Positions 45,614 through 54,599 of a stretch of DNA of 64,000 bases are shown here, one piece after another. A model generated the notes under the pieces. The model did not search any database. It had not been told where the DNA came from and saw nothing but the letters and a program-made list of their open reading frames with translations. The stretch covers positions 1 to 64,000 of the forward strand of contig NZ_QPLK01000005.1 of the NCBI RefSeq assembly GCF_003340565.1, read 5' to 3'. Every line of letters begins with the position of its first letter. Position 1 is the stretch's first letter. The DNA is from Rhodovulum sp. 12E13. Lineage in GTDB: Bacteria; Pseudomonadota; Alphaproteobacteria; Rhodobacterales; Rhodobacteraceae. Both the position numbers and the translations under genes were made by a program.

Positions 45614-46044
45614 GCGGCGCCGAGCGGACGCCGCTGACGGCCGAGGCTATGCAGGAGATGCTCGACGCCTCTCCCTTCATCGCCTTCCTCGGGCTGACCG
45701 TGACCGAGGCCGACGCCGGCACCGGGCGCGTCGCCATGACCATGCCCATGCGGCCGGAGCTCGAGCGCGGCGGCCCGATGCAGGGCCAGTTCCACGGCGG
45801 GCCCGTGGCGGCGCTGATCGACACGGCGGGCGACTTCGCCGTGGCCGTCGCCGTCGGCGGGGGCGTGCCCACGATGAACTTCCGCGTCGACTATCTGCGC
45901 CCCTCGGGCGGCAGGGCGCTGACGGCCACGGCAACGGCACGGCGCATCGGCCGGACGGTCGCGGTGGTCGACGTCGACGTGACCGATGCCGAGGGCCGGC
46001 TGACCGCCGTGGGCCGCGGCACCTATTCGACGCAGGTCGGCTGA
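45610..46044 (+). CDS. PaaI family hotdog thioesterase
   Basis: The 144-residue hotdog-fold enzyme is predicted to hydrolyse acyl- or aryl-CoA thioesters. The core motif is FHGGPVAALIDTAGDFAVAV, followed by the strand VPTMNFRVDYLRPSGGRALT and the typical C-terminal VVDVDVTDAEGRLTAVGRGT. It starts at GTG 45610 overlapping the upstream stop, and its last base overlaps the ligase start (TGATG). In this operon it may remove stalled CoA esters made by the adjacent ligase. Confidence 0.88.
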   Translation: MSGAERTPLTAEAMQEMLDASPFIAFLGLTVTEADAGTGRVAMTMPMRPELERGGPMQGQFHGGPVAALIDTAGDFAVAVAVGGGVPTMNFRVDYLRPSGGRALTATATARRIGRTVAVVDVDVTDAEGRLTAVGRGTYSTQVG

Positions 46045-47561
46045 TGCCGACGCTGCCGGTCACCCGCAACCTGGGCGACCTCGCTCTCGCCGCCGCCGAT
46101 CCGGCCGCGCCGTGGCTTGTCGAAATGGACGGAGCCACCGCGAGCGCGCGACTGACCTACGGCGATCTCGCCACCGAGGCCTGTGCCGTGGCGCGCGGCC
46201 TGCTGGCGCGCGGCTTGAAGCGGGGCGACCGGGTGGCGATTCTCGGCGAGAACTCCGCCCGCTTTCTGCTCGCCTATTTCGGCACGATGCGGGCGGGCCT
46301 CGTCTCCGTGCCCGTCAACTGGCGGCTGCCGGCCGACGCGATCGCCCACATCCACCGCGACGCGGGCGTGGCGCTGACGCTGGCCGATACCGACCGGGCG
46401 CCCATGGTGCCCGAAGGCGTGCCCACGCTCGCCCTCGACGGGCCTGACTGGGAGGCGCTGCGCGACCCCGGCCCCTTCGCGGCGGTGGAGGCCGGCGAGG
46501 CAGAGACCGCGAACATCCTCTACACCTCCGGGTCGACCGGGTTGCCCAAGGGCGTGCCGCTCACCCATCGCGGCTACGGCCACGCGGTGCAGGCGGCCAT
46601 CGCCGCCCTGCCGAAGCCATGGGGTGCGCGCGCGCTCGTGCCGGCGCCGCTCTACCACATGAACGGGCTGTTCTTCGCCAAGATGCTGGCCGCGTCGGGC
46701 GCGCAGATGGTGCTGATGCGCCGCTTCGAGGCGCGCGCCTACCTCGTGGCGGCGGCCGCCGAGCGCTGCACCCTGCTCACCGGCATCCCCACCATGCTGA
46801 CGCTGGCCCTGCGCGAGCACGACCTGCTGGAGCGGCTCGACCTGTCGTCGGTGGATACCGTCATGATCGGCTCGTCCCCGGTCACCGAGCGCCTCGCCGG
46901 CCAGATCGCCGAGGCGTTTCCCGGCGCGACGCTGCGGATCACCTACGGCACGACCGAGGCCGGCCCGACCGCCTTCGCCCCGCATCCCGACGGGCGGCCG
47001 ACGCCGCCCACCTCGCTCGGCGTCGCCTCGCCCCATGCCGAGGTGAAGCTGGTCGGAGGGCCGTCGGAGGACGAGGGCGTGCTCTGGGTGAAGAGCCCGG
47101 TGGTGATGCCGGGCTATCTCAACCTGCCCGAGAAGTCGGCCGAGAAGCTGCATGACGGCTGGTACGACACCGGCGACGTCATGCGGCGCGACGCACAGGG
47201 CTTCTTCTACTTCGTCGACCGCTCCGACGACATGTTCGTCTGCGGCGGCGAAAACATCCACCCCGGCGAGATCGAGATACGGCTGACCGCGCACCCCGAC
47301 ATCGCTGAGGCCTGCGTGGTGCCGGTGGCCGACGAGGTGAAGGGGGCGCTGCCGGCGGCCTTCGTCGTGGCCCGGCCGGGAGCCGGGATCACGGCCGAGG
47401 CTGTGAAGGCGCACGCGCTCGCCACCGGCCCGGCCTTCGCCCATCCGCGCTTCGTCGAGGTGGTGACGGCGCTGCCGCTCTCGGGCGTCGGCAAGGTGGA
47501 TCGCAAGGCGCTGAAGGCCCGCGCGGCGGCGTTCTCGCGCGACAGGGAGGAGACGCAATGA
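46044..47561 (+). CDS. AMP-dependent acyl-CoA synthetase/ligase
   Basis: The 505-residue member of the adenylate-forming family activates a carboxylic acid to its CoA ester. The P-loop is ILYTSGSTGLPKGVPLTH, A5 is ITYGTTEAGPT, A7 is GWYDTGDVMRRDAQGFFYFV, A8 is DRSDDMFVCGGENIHPGEIE, and the catalytic A10 Lys lies in SGVGKVDRKAL. Length and motifs are complete. The acid is unknown; the neighbouring TRAP transporter is the likely source, and the alcohol-dehydrogenase-like gene downstream overlaps by four bases (ATGA). Confidence 0.93.
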   Translation: MPTLPVTRNLGDLALAAADPAAPWLVEMDGATASARLTYGDLATEACAVARGLLARGLKRGDRVAILGENSARFLLAYFGTMRAGLVSVPVNWRLPADAIAHIHRDAGVALTLADTDRAPMVPEGVPTLALDGPDWEALRDPGPFAAVEAGEAETANILYTSGSTGLPKGVPLTHRGYGHAVQAAIAALPKPWGARALVPAPLYHMNGLFFAKMLAASGAQMVLMRRFEARAYLVAAAAERCTLLTGIPTMLTLALREHDLLERLDLSSVDTVMIGSSPVTERLAGQIAEAFPGATLRITYGTTEAGPTAFAPHPDGRPTPPTSLGVASPHAEVKLVGGPSEDEGVLWVKSPVVMPGYLNLPEKSAEKLHDGWYDTGDVMRRDAQGFFYFVDRSDDMFVCGGENIHPGEIEIRLTAHPDIAEACVVPVADEVKGALPAAFVVARPGAGITAEAVKAHALATGPAFAHPRFVEVVTALPLSGVGKVDRKALKARAAAFSRDREETQ

Positions 47562-48562
47562 AGGCGATGGTGCTGCACGCCCACGGCGAGATCGGCGACA
47601 TCGAGTGGCACGAGGACTGGCCCGACCCCGAACCCGGCGAAGGCGAGGTGCTGGTGCGCGTGGCCGCCTGCGCGCTCAACTACCACGACCTGTTCACCCT
47701 GCGCGGCATGCCCGGGATCAAGGTGCCCATGCCGATCATCATGGGCATCGACGCCTCCGGCACGGTGGCGGGCACCGGCCCCGGCGTCGAGGGCTGGGCC
47801 GAGGGCGACCGCGTGCTCATCGACCCGATCGACCGCGAGAGCGGCCGGCTCTTCGGCGAGATGGTGAACGGCGGGCTGGCCGAATACGCGGTGGTCAAGG
47901 CGCACCAGCTCGTCCGCCTGCCCGACAGCGTCGGCTTCGAGTCAGGGGCGGCACTGCCCTGCGCCTACGGCACCGCCTACCGCATGATGGTCACCCGCGG
48001 GCAGGTCGCCGAGGGCGAGAAGGTGCTGATCCTCGGCGCCTCGGGGGGCGTGGGCACCTGCTGCGTGCAGCTCGCCAGGATGGCCGGCGCCCACGTGATC
48101 GCCGCCGCCTCGAGCCCCGAGAAGCTGGCGAAGCTCGAGTCGCTCGGCGCCGACGAGGTGATCGACTATACCGAGCGCCTGTTCCGCGACCAGATCGTCG
48201 AGCGCCATGGCAAGCCGCGCATCGCCGGCGGCGGCGGCGTCGACGTGGTGGTGAACTTCACCGGCGGCGAGACATGGGTGCCGTCGCTGCGCAGCCTGAA
48301 ACGCCACGGGCGGATGCTGACCTGCGGCGCGACCGCGGGTTACGACCCAAAGACCGACATCCGCTTCATCTGGACCTTCGAGCAGCAGATCGTGGGCTCG
48401 AACGGGTGGGAGCGCGCCGATGTCGAGGCGCTGCTCGCCCTTGTCGATCAGGGAAGGCTGACGCCGGTGATCGACCGCACCCACGCCTTGCCCGACGCCC
48501 ACGCCGCGTTTTCCGACATGGCGGAGCGACGGATCTTCGGCAAGGTGCTCGTCGCGCCGTAG
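47558..48562 (+). CDS. Zinc-type medium-chain dehydrogenase / quinone oxidoreductase family
   Basis: The 334-residue MDR-family oxidoreductase has a GroES-like N-terminus (VAACALNYHDLFTLRGMPGI, MPIIMGIDASGTVAGTGPGV) and an NAD(P)-binding Rossmann domain with GASGGVGTCCVQLARMAG and ASSPEKLAKLESLGADEVID. The structural-zinc cysteines of true alcohol dehydrogenases are not seen, so a quinone-reductase-like enoyl or ketone reduction is more likely. The start overlaps the ligase stop. It belongs to the ligase operon and may act on the CoA ester or the free acid. Confidence 0.88.
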   Translation: MKAMVLHAHGEIGDIEWHEDWPDPEPGEGEVLVRVAACALNYHDLFTLRGMPGIKVPMPIIMGIDASGTVAGTGPGVEGWAEGDRVLIDPIDRESGRLFGEMVNGGLAEYAVVKAHQLVRLPDSVGFESGAALPCAYGTAYRMMVTRGQVAEGEKVLILGASGGVGTCCVQLARMAGAHVIAAASSPEKLAKLESLGADEVIDYTERLFRDQIVERHGKPRIAGGGGVDVVVNFTGGETWVPSLRSLKRHGRMLTCGATAGYDPKTDIRFIWTFEQQIVGSNGWERADVEALLALVDQGRLTPVIDRTHALPDAHAAFSDMAERRIFGKVLVAP

Positions 48563-48670
48563 GCGCACGGACAGGACCAGCGCCGCGGGCGCGCAAAGAG
48601 ACAGGCGCCGCGAGGCGCAGACAGGATCGCGCCCCTGGGCGTGAGACGACCCAGAAACAGGGAGACACTC

Positions 48671-49750
48671 ATGAGACACGCTCGCACATCCTTCGCCGCG
48701 CTTGCCCTCGCCACGGGCCTCGCCGCCCCTGCCGCGGCGCAGGAATACTCGTTCCGCATGGCCACGATCGACGTGGAGACGGGCAACTACTTCAACTTCA
48801 TCGCCGTGCCCTTCGCCGAACTGGTAAGCGACCTCACCGGCGGCGAGGTGGAGATCCAGCCGCTGCCCGCGGGCACCGTCGGCTCGGTCTTCCGCCTGCA
48901 CGAGGCGCTCGACGACGGTCTTGTCGACATGGTCAACTGGCCGGCGGCCTTCCTCGGCAACGAGGATCCGTTCAACTCGATGATCAACACCTTCCCCACC
49001 GGCCTCGGCAGCGACTCGATCCTCGCCTGGCTCTACTACGGAGGTGGCGAGGAGCTGCTGACCGCCCACCGGGCCGAGACGATGGGCGTGCACTCGATCA
49101 TCCTCGGGTCCGGCCCCGCCGAGTGGTTCGCGCACTCGCATGTCCCGCTCGAGACCGTCGAGGATCTGGAGGGCAAGCGCTATCGCACGCTCGGCAACTG
49201 GGCCGCGATCGTGTCGGACAAGTTCGGAGCGGCCGCCACGACCACGCCGGGCTCCGAAGTGTATTCGATGCTCGAGCGGCAGGGCCTGGACCTCGCCGAG
49301 TACTCGCTGCCCGGCGAGAACTTCAACCAGGGCCTGCACGAGACGGCAGAGTACATCATCTATCCCGGCATCCACGCGCCCGGCTGGAGCTTCGAGCTGA
49401 TGGTCGGCATGGACCAGTGGGAGGAGCTGCCGGAAGAATACAAGACCGCCATCGAGACGGCGGCGCGGCTCGTGACCTACGACAGCATGCAGCGCACGAT
49501 GCTCGCCGACATGGAAGCGGTGCGCAAGATCAACGAACGCGCAGAGGCGGGGCAGAACACCCTGCTGGAGCTCGACCAGGAGTTCCGCGACGCGGCCGAG
49601 GCCGCCGCCCGCGAATGGGCTGTCGAGACGGCAGCCGAGGCCGCCGCGGAAGGCAACGACTGGCCGCAGAGGGTGGTCGACTCGCTCTTCCCGTTCCAGG
49701 ACGCCTGGCGCGCCTCGTCGTACTACATGGTGACCGACACGCGTCAGTGA
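48671..49750 (+). CDS. dctP: TRAP transporter substrate-binding protein (DctP-like)
   Basis: This is the predicted periplasmic receptor of a tripartite ATP-independent importer for organic acids. The 359-residue precursor has a Sec signal (TSFAALALATGLAAPAAAQ). The mature chain shows YSFRMATIDVETGNYFNFIA, VPFAELVSDLTGGEVEIQ and the TRAP-typical LEGKRYRTLGNWAAIVSDKF followed by PGSEVYSMLERQGLDLAEY. ATG 48671 follows GGGAGACACTC; an in-frame ATG ten codons earlier has no signal-like start. It is 108 bp after the dehydrogenase and precedes the permease genes. Ligand unknown. Confidence 0.92.
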   Translation: MRHARTSFAALALATGLAAPAAAQEYSFRMATIDVETGNYFNFIAVPFAELVSDLTGGEVEIQPLPAGTVGSVFRLHEALDDGLVDMVNWPAAFLGNEDPFNSMINTFPTGLGSDSILAWLYYGGGEELLTAHRAETMGVHSIILGSGPAEWFAHSHVPLETVEDLEGKRYRTLGNWAAIVSDKFGAAATTTPGSEVYSMLERQGLDLAEYSLPGENFNQGLHETAEYIIYPGIHAPGWSFELMVGMDQWEELPEEYKTAIETAARLVTYDSMQRTMLADMEAVRKINERAEAGQNTLLELDQEFRDAAEAAAREWAVETAAEAAAEGNDWPQRVVDSLFPFQDAWRASSYYMVTDTRQ

Positions 49751-49757
49751 CGCGCAC

Positions 49758-49784
49758 GGCCCGCGCTCCCACGGGGCGCGGGCC
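49758..49784 (+). terminator. Hairpin between dctP and dctQ
   Basis: GGCCCGCGC (49758-49766) pairs perfectly with GCGCGGGCC (49776-49784). Such intercistronic stems after a binding-protein gene commonly stabilise its message and lower permease expression. It is not followed by a T-tract. Confidence 0.5.
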
Positions 49785-49802
49785 CCCCGTCTGGAAGGCT
49801 TC

Positions 49803-50354
49803 ATGGACCTGCTCCTTCGCCGCATCCTGCCTGCACTCGACCGCGTCTCCGCGGCGCTCGCCGTCGTGGCGCAGGCGATGATCGTCGTCCTGATCTGCGT
49901 GATGCTCTACGAGGTCGCAGCGCGGCGGATCTTCAATTCGCCCACGCTGTGGTCGGTCGACATCGTCTACATGGTCAACGGCACGCTTTTCCTGATCTCG
50001 GCGGGCTACACCCTGCTCAAGGAGCGCCACGTGCGGATCGACTTCCTGTCGTCGCGGCTGCCCGCGCGGGTGCAGCACGCCGTCAACGCGCTGTTCTACG
50101 CGCTTCTTTTCCTGCCGCTGCTCGCGCTGACCACCTCGGCGAGCGTCGACAAGGCATGGGAGGCGTTCGTCGAGAAGACGCTGGAGAACATGAGCGTCTG
50201 GCAGCCCGTGATCTGGCCGTTCCTGACCGGCATCGCGCTGGGGCTTCTGGGCCTGGCGCTGCAGGTGACGCTGCAGACGATCCGCCACGCCATCGGCGTC
50301 TTCCGCCCCGAGGCCGTGCCCCTGCCCGGCCACGCGGCCGGCCCAGAGCTGTGA
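49803..50354 (+). CDS. dctQ: TRAP transporter small permease (DctQ-like)
   Basis: The 183-residue inner-membrane protein has four hydrophobic helices and the DctQ signature: LAVVAQAMIVVLICVMLYEV, then RRIFNSPTLWSVDIVYMVNG with TLFLISAGYTLLKERHVRID and FLSSRLPARVQ. It is the Q subunit that associates with the large permease 7 bp downstream. The C-terminus is hydrophilic. Confidence 0.92.
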   Translation: MDLLLRRILPALDRVSAALAVVAQAMIVVLICVMLYEVAARRIFNSPTLWSVDIVYMVNGTLFLISAGYTLLKERHVRIDFLSSRLPARVQHAVNALFYALLFLPLLALTTSASVDKAWEAFVEKTLENMSVWQPVIWPFLTGIALGLLGLALQVTLQTIRHAIGVFRPEAVPLPGHAAGPEL

Positions 50355-50361
50355 GGCGGGC

Positions 50362-51678
50362 ATGAGTGGAGAGACGCTCGCGGCGCTGATGTTTCCGTGC
50401 CTGTTCGTGTTCGTCCTGCTGGGGCTGCCGATCTCGTTCTCGCTGCTGGTGACGGCAGCGATCTTCGCCTGGCCGCTTTTCGGCGACGCGGTGGCCAACC
50501 AGCTCTATGCCGGGATCTCGCAGACAGCCTCGTCCTTCGTGCTGTCGGCGGTGCCGCCGTTCATCTTCATGGGCTTCATGCTCGAGCGCTCGGGCGTGGC
50601 CGAACGGCTGTTCGCCGCGCTTCAGCTCTGGCTCGGGCGGCTGCCCGGCGGCCTCGCGCTGGCGACGATGGGGATGGCCGGCATACTCGCCGCGGCCACG
50701 GGCATCGTCGGCGCGGTCGAGGTGCTGATCGGCGTCATGGCGATCCCCGCGATGATGGCGCGGGGCTACGACAAGCGGCTGATCTCCGGCGTGATCTGCG
50801 CGGGCGGCTCGCTCGGCACGATGATCCCGCCCTCGATCGTGGTGGTGATCTACGCCACCGTCGCGCAGATCTCGGTGGGCCAGCTCTTCGCCGCCGTGAT
50901 GCTTCCCGGCATCATCATGATCGCCCTCTTCGCCGGCTACGTGCTGGGCGCGGCCTTCGCCTCGCCCCGGATGGCGCCGGCCGAGGTCTCCGAGACCCAG
51001 GTGCCGCTGGGCGAGAAGCTGCGCGTGACGGGCGTGGCGCTCGTGCCGATGGTGGCGCTGATCGTGGCCGTGCTCGGCTCGATCTCCTTCGGCATCGCCT
51101 CGCCGACCGAGGCGGCGTCGGTCGGCGCGCTCGGCACCGTGCTGCTGACGATCGCCTACGGCCGCTTCACCTGGGCCACCTTCACCGAGGCGTTGCGGCA
51201 GACGATGCTCGTCAACGCGATGATCCTGCTGATCGTCGTGGGCGGAACGATCTTCGCCGGCACCTTCCGCATCCATGGCGGCAACGGGCTGGTGCGCGAC
51301 CTGCTCGAGGCGACGGGCTTCGGCCAGACGGGGATCATCCTCGTCATGCTGCTCGTCGTGTTCATCGCGGGCTTCATCCTCGACTGGGTGTCGGTGGTTC
51401 TGATCTGCCTGCCGATCTTCGTGCCCGTGCTCTCGGCCTTCCAGATCGAGCCGCTGTGGTTCGCGGTGCTGATGATCGTGGTGATCCAGACATCGTACCT
51501 CACCCCGCCGATGGCGCCGTCGATCTTCTACCTGCGCTCCATCGCGCCGCCCGACATCACCTACCGCGACATGTACTGGGGCGTCGTGCCCTTCATCCTC
51601 GCGCAACTCGCCACCCTGGCGCTGATCTTCGCCTTCCCGGCACTGGCGACATGGCTGCCGGGCGTGCTGATCGACTGA
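50362..51678 (+). CDS. dctM: TRAP transporter large permease (DctM-like)
   Basis: The 438-residue sodium-coupled permease of the DctM/ion-transporter superfamily has about twelve hydrophobic segments. Characteristic stretches are PPFIFMGFMLERSGVAERLF, GMAGILAAATGIVGAVEVLI, CAGGSLGTMIPPSIVVVIYA and ILDWVSVVLICLPIFVPVLS, plus the C-terminal YLTPPMAPSIFYLRSIAPPD. Its length is that of the family. It completes the P-Q-M set and is followed 11 bp later by a VOC gene. Confidence 0.95.
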   Translation: MSGETLAALMFPCLFVFVLLGLPISFSLLVTAAIFAWPLFGDAVANQLYAGISQTASSFVLSAVPPFIFMGFMLERSGVAERLFAALQLWLGRLPGGLALATMGMAGILAAATGIVGAVEVLIGVMAIPAMMARGYDKRLISGVICAGGSLGTMIPPSIVVVIYATVAQISVGQLFAAVMLPGIIMIALFAGYVLGAAFASPRMAPAEVSETQVPLGEKLRVTGVALVPMVALIVAVLGSISFGIASPTEAASVGALGTVLLTIAYGRFTWATFTEALRQTMLVNAMILLIVVGGTIFAGTFRIHGGNGLVRDLLEATGFGQTGIILVMLLVVFIAGFILDWVSVVLICLPIFVPVLSAFQIEPLWFAVLMIVVIQTSYLTPPMAPSIFYLRSIAPPDITYRDMYWGVVPFILAQLATLALIFAFPALATWLPGVLID

Positions 51679-51689
51679 GGACGCCCACG

Positions 51690-52550
51690 ATGAAGAGCCT
51701 CGATCACTTCGTCCACATGGTCCGCGACCTCGAGACCGCGCGGCAGACATGGTCGCGGCTGGGCTTCCATGTCCGGCCGGCGGCGCGGCACATCGAGTTC
51801 GGCTCGTCGAACGCCGTGGTGATCTTCGAGCGCACCTACAACGAGCTTTTGTGGCTGGAGCACTGCACGGCGCCGGCGCTGGTCGATCCCTACATGCCGC
51901 GCCTGACGGCCGGCGAGGGGCTTGCCCACGTCTCGCTCACGGCCGACAGCCTCGCCGCGGAGCGACAGAGGCTCGAGGGCCTCGGCCACGCCGTGGGCGT
52001 CGAGGGCAACGCGCGCCGGGCCGTCACCATGCCCGACGGGCGCGACGACGAGACCGACAGTTCGTTCCTCTACAATTGGCAGCCCGCGCGCCCGTTCAAT
52101 TCGCTGTTCTTCTCCGAACACCGCAAGCCCGACCAGATCTTCATCCCGGGCTATGTCGACCACGCCAACGGGGCGCGCGACGTGACACGCCTCGTCTGGC
52201 TCTCGGCCGATCCGGGGTCCGATCTGGGCTACTTCCGCGACAGCTGGGGGCAAGAGCCCGAGAGCGTGGGCGAAGACGGATTCGTCTTTCGCGGCGCACG
52301 GGGGGATCTCTCGGAAGTGCTGACGTCTCACGCCGTTCGCGCCCGCTACGGTGCGCTCGCCGGTGCGGCCGATCCCGGCACCGTGGGCGGCTACCCCGTG
52401 GCGATGCATTTCCGCGTGAGCGACCCCGACGCGACCCGAGGGTTCCTCGCCGGCGCGGGTGTCGAGGTGGCCGACCTCGAGCACGGAATCGGGGTGGCGG
52501 CGGCAGACGCGTGCGGCGCGGTGCTCGTCTTCGAGCCGCTCAGCGCATGA
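51690..52550 (+). CDS. VOC family protein (Glyoxalase_3-like)
   Basis: The 286-residue protein starts with a VOC module (MKSLDHFVHMVRDLETARQT, WSRLGFHVRPAARHIEFGSS) and has a second, weaker half (MHFRVSDPDATRGFLAGAGV). It is larger than, and distinct from, the VOC gene that opens the same operon. The start at 51690 gives the family N-terminus; upstream in-frame sequence shadows dctM. Its stop overlaps the convergent Lrp gene by 11 bp. The position after the TRAP genes suggests action on the imported compound. Confidence 0.83.
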   Translation: MKSLDHFVHMVRDLETARQTWSRLGFHVRPAARHIEFGSSNAVVIFERTYNELLWLEHCTAPALVDPYMPRLTAGEGLAHVSLTADSLAAERQRLEGLGHAVGVEGNARRAVTMPDGRDDETDSSFLYNWQPARPFNSLFFSEHRKPDQIFIPGYVDHANGARDVTRLVWLSADPGSDLGYFRDSWGQEPESVGEDGFVFRGARGDLSEVLTSHAVRARYGALAGAADPGTVGGYPVAMHFRVSDPDATRGFLAGAGVEVADLEHGIGVAAADACGAVLVFEPLSA

Positions 52551-53004
52551 CCGGCAGGGGGCGGTTCTCGGCGATCGCCTCCATCGCGAAGAACGAGGTC
52601 ACCGTCTCGAGATCGAGCTCGATCAGCGAGCGATAGACGCGATCGAAGCTCGCCATGTCGGCGGTGACGATCTTGAGCATGTAGTCGTACTCGCCCGCGA
52701 TGCGGAACACGTCGATCACCTCGGGGATCGCCACGACATGCCGGTGAAAGCGCGCGAGCCACTCGGCCGAGTGGTGCCGCGTGCGGATCATCGTGAAGAC
52801 CACCAGATCGAGCCCTAGCGCGTGCCGGTCGATCACCGTCTGGGCGCCCCTGAGCACGCCCCGCTCCTCCAGCCGCTTGAGCCTGCGCCAGCAGGCGTTC
52901 TGCGACAGGCCCACTCGGTCGGCCAGAGCGCGCTGCGTGAGGCCGGGACGCTCCTGCAAGGCCTGCAGGAGGCGCCGGTCAGTCTGATCGAGAGACTCCG
53001 ACAT
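52540..53004 (-). CDS. Lrp/AsnC family transcriptional regulator
   Basis: The 154-residue regulator has a winged HTH (TQRALADRVGLSQNACWRRL) and a RAM domain (IPEVIDVFRIAGEYDYMLKI, IELDLETVTSFFAMEAIAEN). The start at 53004 gives the standard MSESLDQTDRRLLQAL. It is divergent from the class V aminotransferase-fold gene across 108 bp of less GC-rich DNA and convergent with the TRAP operon. Control of the divergent PLP enzyme is the most likely role. Confidence 0.92.
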   Translation of the reverse strand: MSESLDQTDRRLLQALQERPGLTQRALADRVGLSQNACWRRLKRLEERGVLRGAQTVIDRHALGLDLVVFTMIRTRHHSAEWLARFHRHVVAIPEVIDVFRIAGEYDYMLKIVTADMASFDRVYRSLIELDLETVTSFFAMEAIAENRPLPVMR

Positions 53005-53112
53005 TGGCCGATCATACTCTCATGCATTGATCGAAAAAGCGGGTCGGACGGCGATGAAACCGCCCCTGTTGCACAAGATACTCTCTGACCGTGCGCAGAC
53101 GGGGAGACAGCC

Positions 53113-54561
53113 ATGCAGGACTTCTTCGAGACATTCCGGGACCGCCTCCGCGACGGTGGCATCGCCCGGCTGCGCGCGGGGCTGATCGGGCGCGACACGC
53201 AATTCGACGGGCCGTTCGGCCCGGTGCGGCTGCTCTATGCCGACTGGGTCGCCTCGGGCCGGGCGCTCGCGCAGGTCGAGGACGCGGTGCGCGAGCATGT
53301 CCTTCCCTTCTACGCCAACAGTCACACCGAGGCGTCCCATTGCGGGATGGTGATGACCCGCCTGCGCGAGGCCGCCCGCGCCGTGGCGCTCGCCCATGTC
53401 GGCGGCGGCGACGACTGTCACGCCATCTTCACGGGCTCCGGCGCGACGGCCGGCCTTGCCCGCCTCGTCTCGCTGCTCGACCTGCCGGCGCGGGTGCGGG
53501 CGGGTGCGCGTGTCGTCGTGATCCACGGCCCCTACGAGCACCACTCCAACCTGCTGCCCTGGCGCGAGAGCGGCGCCGAGGTGGTCGAGATCGCCGAGGC
53601 GCCGGGCGGCGGGGTCGACATGGCCGCCCTCGACGCGAGCCTCGACGCGGCGCAGGGGGCCGAGACGATCGTCGGCGCCTTTTCGGCCTGCTCCAACGTC
53701 ACCGGTATCCTGACCGACGTCGACGCCGTCACCCGGCGCCTCAAGGCGCGCGGTGCGCTCGCGGTATGGGATTACGCCGGCGGCGGCCCCTACCTGCCGA
53801 TCCGCATGGCACCCGCGCCCGGGGCCGAGATCGACGCCGTCGCCCTGTCGCCCCACAAGTTCCCCGGCGGGCCGGGGGCCTCGGGCCTCCTCGTCGTGCG
53901 GAACACGGTGGTGCGCGCGGCCCGGCCATCGGTGCCCGGCGGCGGCACGGTGAGCTTCGTCTCGCCCTGGGCGCACGACTATTCGAGCCGCGTCGAGGCG
54001 CGCGAGGAAGGCGGCACGCCCAACGTTGTGGGCGACATCCGCGCCGCACTCGCCCTCTGCGTGAAGGAGGCCGCCGGGATCGACGCCATCGACGCGCGCG
54101 ACGCCGCCCTGCGCGCCCGTGCCCTGGCCGAGCTGTCCGATGTGCCGGGGCTCGAGCTGCTGGGCCGAGAGGCGGTGGCGCCGGCCCTGCCGATCCTGTC
54201 GTTCCGCCTGCGCGACGGGGCAGGGCGGCCCGTCCACCACCAGCTCGTCACGCGGCTTCTGTCGGACCTGCACGGCGTTCAGGCCCGTGGCGGATGCGCC
54301 TGCGCGGGCCCCTATGCCCACCGCCTGCTGGGCATCGACGAGGCCGCCTCGGAGGCCCTGCGCACGCGGCTTGCCCGCGGCGAGGAACTGGACAAGCCAG
54401 GCTGGACGCGCCTCAACCTGTCGTGGCTGCACTGCGACGAGGAGGTGGCGCGCATTCTCGCCGCCGTGCGCGACGTGGCCGGGCGGATCGACACGCTCGC
54501 GGGCCTCTACGCGGCCGACCGGGCAACCGCGCGTTTCGCGCCGCTCGCGGCGGCCGGATAG
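53113..54561 (+). CDS. Class V aminotransferase-fold PLP enzyme (cysteine desulfurase-like)
   Basis: The 482-residue enzyme belongs to fold type I, class V. The PLP Lys is in AVALSPHKFPGGPGASGLLV, the cofactor Asp region is ARGALAVWDYAGGGPYLPIR, and the phosphate-binding start is AIFTGSGATAGLARLVSLLD. A late GGCACAGPYAHRLLG segment carries the cysteines seen in SufS/Csd-like proteins. The N-terminus (LIGRDTQFDGPFGPVRLLYA) resembles a subgroup larger than IscS. Sulfur or selenium transfer is possible, but catabolic lyase or aminotransferase activity is equally open. It is divergent from an Lrp regulator and stands outside any sulfur-assembly operon. Confidence 0.85.
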   Translation: MQDFFETFRDRLRDGGIARLRAGLIGRDTQFDGPFGPVRLLYADWVASGRALAQVEDAVREHVLPFYANSHTEASHCGMVMTRLREAARAVALAHVGGGDDCHAIFTGSGATAGLARLVSLLDLPARVRAGARVVVIHGPYEHHSNLLPWRESGAEVVEIAEAPGGGVDMAALDASLDAAQGAETIVGAFSACSNVTGILTDVDAVTRRLKARGALAVWDYAGGGPYLPIRMAPAPGAEIDAVALSPHKFPGGPGASGLLVVRNTVVRAARPSVPGGGTVSFVSPWAHDYSSRVEAREEGGTPNVVGDIRAALALCVKEAAGIDAIDARDAALRARALAELSDVPGLELLGREAVAPALPILSFRLRDGAGRPVHHQLVTRLLSDLHGVQARGGCACAGPYAHRLLGIDEAASEALRTRLARGEELDKPGWTRLNLSWLHCDEEVARILAAVRDVAGRIDTLAGLYAADRATARFAPLAAAG

Positions 54562-54599
54562 CCGGGCGACGCCTCGCGCGGGGCCAGCCCGCCGGCCGG

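Noticed and set aside
49751-49802. Operon break between dctP and dctQ
   Set aside because: The GC-rich hairpin lacks a T-tract, and P-Q-M order with short spacing is normal for TRAP operons; it is better read as a message-stabilising stem.
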